DNA from: an uncultured Oscillospiraceae bacterium
GTDB taxonomy: Bacteria; Bacillota; Clostridia; Oscillospirales; Oscillospiraceae
DNA: 64,000 nucleotides
Reading direction: 5' to 3'
NCBI GenBank assembly: GCA_934646005.1
Contig: CAKUED010000005.1
Location: 62,001-126,000 of the forward strand
Numbering within the stretch: the first letter of the stretch is position 1; each line of letters opens with the position of its first letter. The translations under genes and the position numbers were made by a program. Shown here in pieces: positions 58,851-64,000 of this stretch. Below the pieces are notes generated by a model, which saw only the letters and a list, made by a program, of their open reading frames with translations, was not told the origin of the DNA and did not search any database.

Positions 58851-59006
58851 TTACTTTTTGTTCCGGCACAGCAGCAAGATCACCGCGCCCGCTGCGAGCA
58901 GCACCGCCGCCAGCAGCCAGATCGTACGCGAGCCCGCGTTGTTCGTCACGAACACCTGCGTCGGGCCGTCTGCGCCACCGATGATGCCGATGCTCAGCGC
59001 CGTCAT
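58851..59006 (-). CDS. 51-residue membrane peptide with decarboxylase-beta motif
   Basis: Begins MTALSIGIIGGADGPTQVFV; IGIIGGADGPT is a hallmark segment of the beta subunits of sodium-pumping decarboxylases (OadB/GcdB family), where it lies in a membrane re-entrant region of a protein of about 400 residues. Here it is followed by one membrane span (IWLLAAVLLAAGAVILLLC) and a basic end. ATG at 59006 has a good GGGAGGAGCAGGC site and overlaps the trmB stop codon (ATGA), so it is translated with trmB. A degenerate fragment, or a real small protein; its function is unknown. Confidence 0.65.
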   Translation of the reverse strand: MTALSIGIIGGADGPTQVFVTNNAGSRTIWLLAAVLLAAGAVILLLCRNKK

Positions 59007-59692
59007 GCCTGCTCCTCCCCTGCCGGTTTTTTCTCCTCCGGCGGGCGCTTCTGCTTGGTCACGACCACCGCCTCCACGCGGTTGATGGGCGTGCCCAGCT
59101 CGTGGAATTTTTCCTCGTAGCCGGTCATGATGCCGACAGGCCCGTTCGCGTGCAGATCGCGCGTGCAGTTGCGCAGCTCCAGATAGCAGCTTCGCATCTC
59201 GTCCAGTGACCACTCGAAGAGCTTGGCGTTGTCGGTCTTAAAGTGGATCTCGCCGCCGAGCTTGAGGACGTATTTGTATTTTTCCAAAAATGTGTGGTAC
59301 GTCAGCCGGCGCTTGGCATTTTTGCTGCGCGGCCATGGATCACAGAAGTTGATGTAGAGCAGGTCGATCTCGCTCTCGGCAAAAAACGCCTCAAGATTTG
59401 CCGCGTCCAGCGACACGAAGTAGACGTTTTTCAGCCCCATCCGCACCGCTGCTTCCATCGCCAGCACCAGCGCGTCGGGCACGCGCTCAATCGCGATGAG
59501 CAGCACGTCCGGCTCAGCCGCCGCTGTCTCCACGGTGAATTTGCCCTTGCCGCAGCCGACCTCGACACGCAGCTCGCGGCAGTCCGGCATCAGCCGCCGC
59601 CAGTTGCCGCGCATCGCCTCCGGGTCCTGGATCCAGACGCTCTGGCACGCCTGCATCCGCGGTGCGAGGTTGTTTCTTCTTCTCATTCTCAT
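59003..59692 (-). CDS. trmB: tRNA (guanine-N7-)-methyltransferase
   Basis: 229 residues from ATG 59692 (AAAGGCGG 9 bases upstream; nearby in-frame ATGs are possible). Methylates G46 of tRNA. Seen: VEVGCGKGKFTVETA (SAM-binding), LLYINFCDPWPRSKNAKRRLT with the catalytic DPWP motif, GGEIHFKTDN, and C-terminal TGYEEKFHELGTPINRVEAV. The C-terminal tail is Lys/Glu/Pro-rich. Confidence 0.93.
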   Translation of the reverse strand: MRMRRRNNLAPRMQACQSVWIQDPEAMRGNWRRLMPDCRELRVEVGCGKGKFTVETAAAEPDVLLIAIERVPDALVLAMEAAVRMGLKNVYFVSLDAANLEAFFAESEIDLLYINFCDPWPRSKNAKRRLTYHTFLEKYKYVLKLGGEIHFKTDNAKLFEWSLDEMRSCYLELRNCTRDLHANGPVGIMTGYEEKFHELGTPINRVEAVVVTKQKRPPEEKKPAGEEQA

Positions 59693-59769
59693 GCAAGTGA
59701 TCCGCCTTTCCAAACTTCGCGTTTATTATAGCAAAGATCCCCCGCCGCGTAAAGCCGCAATTCACGCCC

Positions 59770-59798
59770 TTGCAATCCGCCGCCGAATTTGTTATAAT
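59770..59798 (+). promoter_or_regulatory. Strong promoter in front of tRNA remnants
   Basis: TTGCAA (59770-59775), 17-base spacer, TATAAT (59793-59798). Confidence 0.75.
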
Positions 59799-59804
59799 AT
59801 CCAA

Positions 59805-59898
59805 GGCGCGGCGGAGCTCAGACGGCAGAGCACATGCAGCAAGACCTTTCAATTTCATAACCGGGTGTAGCTCAGATGGTAGAGCGCGTGGTTTGGGA
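59805..59898 (+). pseudogene. Two truncated tRNA 5' halves in tandem
   Basis: The first (about 59806-59834) has a tRNA-like D-arm GCTC-AGACGGCA-GAGC but no anticodon arm. The second (59861-59898) reads CCGGGTGTAGCTCAGATGG, then TAGAGCGCGTGGTTTGGGA: acceptor strand, D-arm and the 5' side and loop of a tRNA-Pro (TGG) anticodon arm, and then breaks off. Neither can make a tRNA. The stretch from 59899 to about 60060 contains no recognisable gene on either strand. Confidence 0.7.
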
Positions 59899-60039
59899 GT
59901 GCCGTGGTTGTATCCGGGATAGGGTGAGGCGAAACGCCGCAAAGCCTTGCAGCGCCTGCGTTTTCTGGATTTTCCCCGATTGCCGAAAGCGGCACAAAAG
60001 CGGCTTTGACCACAGGAATGACCACAGACAGAAAAATCT

Positions 60040-60067
60040 TTGATTTTCTCCCCCGCCATGGTATAAT
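60040..60067 (+). promoter_or_regulatory. Promoter of tRNA-Pro
   Basis: TTGATT (60040-60045), 16-base spacer, TATAAT (60062-60067), 16 bases before the tRNA. Confidence 0.75.
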
Positions 60068-60083
60068 GGCAGAAATTAAATAT

Positions 60084-60159
60084 CCGGGTATAGCGAAGCT
60101 GGTATCGCGCCTGGTTTGGGACCAGGAGACCGTGCGTTCGAGCCGCACTACTCGGACCA
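60084..60159 (+). tRNA. tRNA-Pro (anticodon TGG)
   Basis: Complete fold: acceptor CCGGGTA/TACTCGG with one G-T pair, D-arm, anticodon arm CCTGG-TTTGGGA-CCAGG, T-arm GTGCG-TTCGAGC-CGCAC, and encoded CCA. The AT-rich island begins immediately downstream. Confidence 0.95.
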
Positions 60160-60197
60160 AAGGACGGTTATTTTGATAGAATAACCGTCCTTGTTTA
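60160..60197 (+). terminator. Terminator of tRNA-Pro
   Basis: AAGGACGGTTATT and AATAACCGTCCTT form a perfect stem followed by GTTTATTTCCTTT. Confidence 0.85.
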
Positions 60198-60245
60198 TTT
60201 CCTTTCAAGCACTTTCAGCCCAATGGTTTCCGAGGATATATTATA

Positions 60246-60286
60246 AGCCGTCAAGGAGCAGTTTCTTTGACGGTTTTCTTTTTGCT
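60246..60286 (+). terminator. Hairpin with T-rich tail at the island start
   Basis: CCGTCAA and TTGACGG pair, followed by TTTTCTTTTTG. No gene is seen between the tRNA-Pro and the MerR-type gene at 60482. Confidence 0.6.
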
Positions 60287-60368
60287 TTTGGCCACATGCG
60301 TCTACTGACCTGGGTTCAGTGGACTAACTTCCTATGTAACGCAACTTTGTGGGATAATCGACTAAAGC

Positions 60369-60410
60369 TGTGCGCTGCTAAACAAAACAGCGCACAGTTC
60401 AATTTTTTTG
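60369..60410 (+). terminator. Terminator or attenuator upstream of the MerR-type gene
   Basis: TGTGCGCTG and CAGCGCACA form a perfect stem followed by GTTCAATTTTTTT; a TTGACA lies 33 bases further on, without a clear -10. Confidence 0.65.
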
Positions 60411-60481
60411 AAGAAAATAAAATAGTTGTTGACAACACGGCTCGTGGTGTCTTAGCCTCTAATTGTAGGGAGGTGTTGGTG

Positions 60482-61524
60482 ATGAAAACAGTAACCAAAG
60501 CAGCTGATATCGTTGGTCTAACTGTTCGTATGATTCAAGAATATGAGAAATATGGAGTAGCCATTAAACCAACTGAACGAAACAAATACGGCTACCTGAT
60601 GTATGACGACGATGCCATTGACCGCTTGTGGCAGATCCGTTTTTATAGAGAACTGGGTTATGACAAGAAGGCGATAAAGGCTGTCTTTGATGACCCTTGC
60701 TACGATTTTTCAACAACGCTCGAGACTCAAGTAAAGCAGTTGGAGCAAAAAGGCAGGAGATTGATAACCTTATCAATATTGCCAATCTCATGAAGGAAAC
60801 TGGCCTTACTCCAAAGGCTCTTCATTCACAAGCCGCTATGATGGGTGCCACCTTCAACGACACCTTTGGGGTTTTGGGAGCCGTGACTCGGCAATTTGCA
60901 AATGATGAAACCGAACCCGGAGATTGCCCCATCACGGACGAAGAATTTGAGCATATGTTTGAGGCATTTGAAAGCGTACTTGACCTTTATAAGAACGGTC
61001 TGGCTTATGATGAAGATCCTGTTCAGACGGCTGTTCAGGCATTCCACGAACTCGCGAGTCCCTTGTTGTCCAATGCGGTCTCTGGACTGATGGTGGCCTC
61101 ATTCCTAATAGCACCTGGGAGCAAAGGTGCCGAAGAAATCGAAGCCGAGTATAAGCTTCCGGGGGCGGCAGAATTTATCCAGCAAGCGGTTAACAAGTAC
61201 ATTGAAGATAATATCGACAAAGGCCCCGACAAAGTCTTAAACGATGCTCTTGAGGAAATTGTTTCCTTCGGCAAGCAAAAATACAAGCCGTGGTCATACG
61301 AGGTACAGTCCGTCGTTGATAAAATTTATAACTTTTACGCAAAACTCTACAACCAATCATTCATTTCCCCGAAGGAGCTTATGCGGCAATCGGTCCAACT
61401 TTATGCCGACCCAGGCTACTATGGGTTCTTTGATAAGGCAACTCACGGTAAGGGTGCCGGAAAGTATGTGTCTGCAGCATTCAGGCATTACTGCAAAAAT
61501 TTCGACACGCCGGAACAAACCTAA
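60482..61524 (+). pseudogene. MerR-type regulator gene split by a -1 frameshift
   Basis: Frame 1 from ATG 60482 (GGGAGGTGTTGGTG upstream) gives a MerR-type HTH (MKTVTKAADIVGLTVRMIQE, YGYLMYDDDAIDRLWQIRFY, LGYDKKAIKAVFDDPCYDFS) and stops at 60793. At an A5 run (CAAAAAGG, about 60748-60755) the protein logic continues in frame -1: KRQEIDNLINIANLMKETGL and on to 61524 with an alpha-helical domain of about 250 residues that I do not recognise. One missing A would explain it; a slip on the A run or a sequencing error are alternatives. AT-rich codon use differs from the chromosome. First gene of a three-gene cassette. Confidence 0.7.
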
Positions 61525-61642
61525 ACTCTGTGGCATTCACCTCTCCTTTCAAATCTTCCACTGCCCCTTCTGCCACAAAGGAGCCACCCTGGGCAAGGTG
61601 AGAAAAGGCCTATCCTAAAACCATATGAACGGAGGCACCAAG

Positions 61643-62071
61643 ATGAATACTACAGCTGAGATTTATGATCTGATGGAGACAACCGGTAAGAGCGCGCCAG
61701 ACATTACACAGGCACTAAAAAACATCGGCGGGGACATGCAGACAGGCGTAAAGAAAATCGCGACCTATTTTCTCGATGAAGGGTACCAAGTCGGCAAACA
61801 AATCGGGGAAAAAAGCGGTCTGCTTAAAGGCACGACTATCGGGCTGGCCATTCCCGTACTATTCGGCACCGGGTACTATCTGTATGACAAACACAAAGCT
61901 AAGGCCGCCCAGCGTGCGCATGAAGCAGACGGCAAGGAAATTCTGGATGGATTTAAGTCCGCAGCCTCTACGGAGGTAGAAATCGTTTCATCTCCCTCCT
62001 GTAACACCTGTACCAGCGATACAGAAAATACGCATAATAAAGGAGGTGAAAATAATGCAGATGTGCCCTAA
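61643..62071 (+). CDS. Single-span membrane protein of the island, unknown
   Basis: 142 residues from ATG 61643, preceded by ACGGAGGCACCAAG; an ATG six codons upstream is less well placed. N-terminal helical region (NTTAEIYDLMETTGKSAPDI, MQTGVKKIATYFLDEGYQVG), one membrane span (GTTIGLAIPVLFGTGYYLYD), then a Lys/Ala-rich and Ser/Thr/Cys-rich tail with CNTC. Its end overlaps the zinc-ribbon gene by 17 bases. No family recognised. The 118 bases before it hold only a pyrimidine-rich stretch. Confidence 0.6.
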   Translation: MNTTAEIYDLMETTGKSAPDITQALKNIGGDMQTGVKKIATYFLDEGYQVGKQIGEKSGLLKGTTIGLAIPVLFGTGYYLYDKHKAKAAQRAHEADGKEILDGFKSAASTEVEIVSSPSCNTCTSDTENTHNKGGENNADVP

Positions 62072-62273
62072 CTGTGACAAGGTGTATGATGAATCGGAGT
62101 ACACACACTGCCCTTACTGTTCTGGCGAAATTGAACCGGAGGCCGAAAAGTACAAGGATTGCCCCGAATGTAATGGAATCATGTATTGGGATGGCGACTG
62201 TTGGAGCTGTTCTAATTGCTCGCATGAGATTCATACCGACGAAGACGACTATGACGGCATTATCGAACCTTAA
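62055..62273 (+). CDS. Small double zinc-ribbon protein
   Basis: 72 residues from ATG 62055, with an almost perfect AAAGGAGGTGAAAATA site. Four cysteine knuckles, CPNC, CPYC, CPEC and CSNC, form two zinc ribbons (MCPNCDKVYDESEYTHCPYC and DCPECNGIMYWDGDCWSC), with an acidic tail (HTDEDDYDGIIEP). The acidic C-terminus and zinc ribbons suggest an adaptor or nucleic-acid-associated protein. Overlaps the preceding membrane protein gene, so the two are coupled. Confidence 0.7.
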   Translation: MQMCPNCDKVYDESEYTHCPYCSGEIEPEAEKYKDCPECNGIMYWDGDCWSCSNCSHEIHTDEDDYDGIIEP

Positions 62274-62356
62274 CTCTGATGGTGAACATCCCAAGTCCCC
62301 AATCCCCCCTTAACGCCCAGGAGTGAACCCCTTGGGCGGAAATATGCACCCCAATG

Positions 62357-62400
62357 CAAAAGCTTCTGAAATCGGTTGATTTCAGAGGCTTTTGCTTATT
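62357..62400 (+). terminator. Terminator after the zinc-ribbon cassette
   Basis: AAAAGCTTCTGAAATC and GATTTCAGAGGCTTTT form a long stem; the open frame drawn through this hairpin region is not a gene. Confidence 0.75.
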
Positions 62401-62452
62401 CCTTGTTTATTGCGGCGCACTTTTTGCGTTAACATCTGTGATAATAGAGTTT

Positions 62453-62508
62453 AGTAAAGCGCGGATCCCCGGACTTGCCCCGGGAATCCGCACTTTACTT
62501 TTTCTAAG
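62453..62508 (+). terminator. Second strong hairpin before the AAA+ operon
   Basis: AGTAAAGCGCGGATCCCCGG and CCGGGAATCCGCACTTTACT pair over about 18 bases and are followed by TTTTTC. It insulates the AAA+ operon from upstream transcription. Confidence 0.75.
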
Positions 62509-62588
62509 AGTCAACATGACGATTCCAGTCAATTTGATACAGTTCTGCGTATTTTGTTACGCTCTTTTGCGTTTTGGTACGATTTATA

Positions 62589-62617
62589 TTGACTTTGTTT
62601 CGCGCATATGTTAAAAT
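62589..62617 (+). promoter_or_regulatory. Promoter of the AAA+/subtilase operon
   Basis: TTGACT (62589-62594), 17-base spacer, TAAAAT (62612-62617), 24 bases before the start codon. Confidence 0.75.
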
Positions 62618-62640
62618 AATACGCACAGGAGGGTACTCAA

Positions 62641-63741
62641 ATGTTTTATTCTGAAATATTAAGAATTATTGAAGCTGGCTTAGACCGGGACAAAGATAAA
62701 GTCAAGAATTATGCTTTGCTTTTATCTAAGAAATTGGCCGATGATGGTGATCTAAAATCAAGCAAACGAATAGACTCACTTCTTGCAAAAAAAAACAATG
62801 GATCTGCTATGACCGATGCACTTGTCGCACCTCCGGTAGATCAAGAGAGTCGAATGGGAATTGTAGACATTGACTATTGTCCAGCTCAGCCTGAAATTAT
62901 CCTATCGCCAGCTATACAGGCTCGATTAATAGACTTTGAAAACACAATTAAGATCAAGGATAAATTAGACAACATGGGGATGCCATTTAATATGTCTCTG
63001 CTTCTGTATGGCCCTCCGGGATGCGGAAAAACCAGTATAGCATATTATCTTGCGCATCGTTTAGGGTTACCACTTGTAACCGCCAGATTGGACACATTGA
63101 TTTCTTCTTTGTTAGGAAATACTGCAAAAAACTTAAGGCGGGTATTCGACTTTGCAAATCGACAGCCATGTGTTCTTTTTTTGGATGAGTTTGATGCAAT
63201 TGCAAAAGCGCGAGATGACCAGCACGAATTAGGCGAATTAAAGCGGGTCGTAAATAGCCTGTTGCAAAATATGGATACCTATTGTCAACACGGGGTGTTG
63301 ATTGCAGCCACTAATCACCAAGAATTGCTTGATGATGCTATTTGGCGAAGATTTCAAACCGTTATCGAAGTTCCGAAACCTGCAATTACTGAGATTCAGC
63401 TTTATTTCTCTAAAATTACAGCGACGCTGAACACTGATGATATTGCAGATAAGCATATGAAAACTATCTTTAAACAGATGCAGGGATTGTCATATTCGGA
63501 CATTCAGGTTCTCGGACAAAACGTTGTAAAACAAAAACTAATATTAAACCAAAATGATGTAAGTGCTATTGATTTTTTGATAGAAATTCTTTTGTTTAAA
63601 CGGCACGGCAATGTGGAAAGGCCCGAATTAATTCATTACCTTTTGAAATGCGGAATTGCCCAACGAACAATTGCTGAATATTTTGGAATTTCAGTACGTC
63701 AAGTACGTAATTGTATTGGCTTGAAAGGGGATGAGCAATAA
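62641..63741 (+). CDS. AAA+ ATPase paired with a subtilase
   Basis: 366 residues. Helical N-terminal region (about 1-60), then an AAA+ core: Walker A LLYGPPGCGKTSIAYYLA (about 120-137), Walker B PCVLFLDEFDAIAKARDD, sensor 1 VLIAATNHQELLDDAIWRRFQ containing the arginine-finger RRF, and a lid domain. The C-terminus has an HTH-like end (GIAQRTIAEYFGISVRQVRNCIG). Most similar in layout to FtsH/ClpX-like AAA proteins used with proteases. ATG at 62641 follows CAGGAGGGTACTCAA. Its stop overlaps the start of the subtilase gene (TAATG), so the two act together; in known genomes such pairs are suspected phage-defence or conflict modules. Confidence 0.82.
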   Translation: MFYSEILRIIEAGLDRDKDKVKNYALLLSKKLADDGDLKSSKRIDSLLAKKNNGSAMTDALVAPPVDQESRMGIVDIDYCPAQPEIILSPAIQARLIDFENTIKIKDKLDNMGMPFNMSLLLYGPPGCGKTSIAYYLAHRLGLPLVTARLDTLISSLLGNTAKNLRRVFDFANRQPCVLFLDEFDAIAKARDDQHELGELKRVVNSLLQNMDTYCQHGVLIAATNHQELLDDAIWRRFQTVIEVPKPAITEIQLYFSKITATLNTDDIADKHMKTIFKQMQGLSYSDIQVLGQNVVKQKLILNQNDVSAIDFLIEILLFKRHGNVERPELIHYLLKCGIAQRTIAEYFGISVRQVRNCIGLKGDEQ

Positions 63742-64000
63742 TGGCAAAGAAACATTTACCAATTCAGTTTTTCGAGAAACGAAAAGACTATGATGATCGT
63801 TCTACTGAAGGGGGAGGCAATTCTGCTCCTCCAAGTTGGGTTTTAACAGGCGATGCCCTGACTGCTAAGTCTTCTGCCCTAACCAGTAGTGTGGGTGATG
63901 TCATTACAGTTTTCCGCGAACGGCAGAGCCAGGAGAAGAAACTGCCTCTGGTGGTATGTACCACCTTGGAAGAAAAGGCAATTGCGAAATCCCATCGCAG
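63741..64000 (+). CDS. Subtilisin-like (S8) protease, N-terminal part, cut by window end
   Basis: 86 residues are visible before the window ends. ATG at 63741 shares one base with the AAA+ stop codon and follows AAAGGGGATGAGCAATA. The sequence (KKHLPIQFFEKRKDYDDRST, EGGGNSAPPSWVLTGDALTA, then LVVCTTLEEKAIAKSHR) matches, from memory, the N-terminus of S8 peptidases encoded next to AAA+ ATPases. The catalytic Asp-His-Ser segments would lie beyond the edge, so protease identity is inferred from this N-terminal pattern and the neighbour. Confidence 0.65.
   Translation, partial: MAKKHLPIQFFEKRKDYDDRSTEGGGNSAPPSWVLTGDALTAKSSALTSSVGDVITVFRERQSQEKKLPLVVCTTLEEKAIAKSHR

Noticed and set aside
59514..60208. 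Minus-strand ORFs across the tRNA-Pro region
   Set aside because: They read the antisense of tRNA genes and fragments and have no plausible start signal.
60430..60481. Promoter for the island MerR-type gene from the TTGACA at about 60431
   Set aside because: No acceptable -10 element at 16-20 bases; left unassigned.
62354..62614. 86-codon ORF before the AAA+ gene
   Set aside because: It runs through two terminator hairpins and has no ribosome-binding site.

Overview
The window is a GC-rich chromosomal segment of an anaerobic, probably gut-dwelling Clostridia; Oscillospiraceae-like is my inference. The grounds are a complete spoIIIAA-AH sporulation operon plus spoIID, a tyrosine T-box leader, BspA-type leucine-rich repeat surface proteins, an OLE RNA, clusters of short GC-rich palindromes, and housekeeping genes of Firmicutes type. 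No ribosomal RNA operon, CRISPR array or plasmid/phage replication genes are visible.

Layout. 1-8.6 kb: end of a polyamine-type solute-binding protein, a field of palindromic repeats, a PAP2 phosphatase, a FliB-like protein, a DUF89 phosphatase, and a MarR-controlled heterodimeric ABC exporter. 8.6-17.3 kb: DivIVA-like protein, TrmH methyltransferase, TcdA, a MerR regulator, a LarA racemase with an aminotransferase, and a polar amino-acid ABC importer. 17.4-21.6 kb: a 1399-residue BspA-type protein.

21.7-34.5 kb, all on the minus strand: tyrS behind a T-box, then, in transcription order from the far end, Asp23 protein, nusB, a TsaD paralogue, xseA, xseB, ispA, OLE RNA, oapA, dxs, tlyA, nadK, argR and recN. 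This isoprenoid/OLE cluster is the most informative part of the window: a large structured non-coding RNA of about 640 nt sits directly upstream of the gene for its membrane partner OapA. 34.6-39.2 kb: spoIIIAH to spoIIIAA, with most genes overlapping or nearly touching. 39.3-41.0 kb: pyk behind a long leader with two terminator-like hairpins and a 26-codon ORF.

41-48.7 kb: an alpha-galactoside utilisation locus (phosphotriesterase-like protein, GH36 alpha-galactosidase, CUT1 ABC importer without its own ATPase) divergent from a LacI regulator; both promoters carry LacI-type operator candidates. 48.7-49.3 kb: relic of a large serine recombinase. 49.3-59.7 kb: DUF2148 protein, tRNA-Arg, nagB with an HTH-sugar kinase fusion, a 30-residue peptide gene, prfB, secG, lgt-like, spoIID, a TPR/LRR protein, TraX, a tiny decarboxylase-beta-like peptide and trmB.

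59.8-64 kb: tRNA fragments and an intact tRNA-Pro mark an abrupt change to AT-rich sequence, interpreted as a genomic island. It holds a frameshifted MerR-type gene, a membrane protein, a double zinc-ribbon protein, and at the edge an AAA+ ATPase directly followed by the start of a subtilisin-like protease, a candidate conflict or defence module cut by the window end. Terminators, promoters and operators were found by eye; none was scored computationally.
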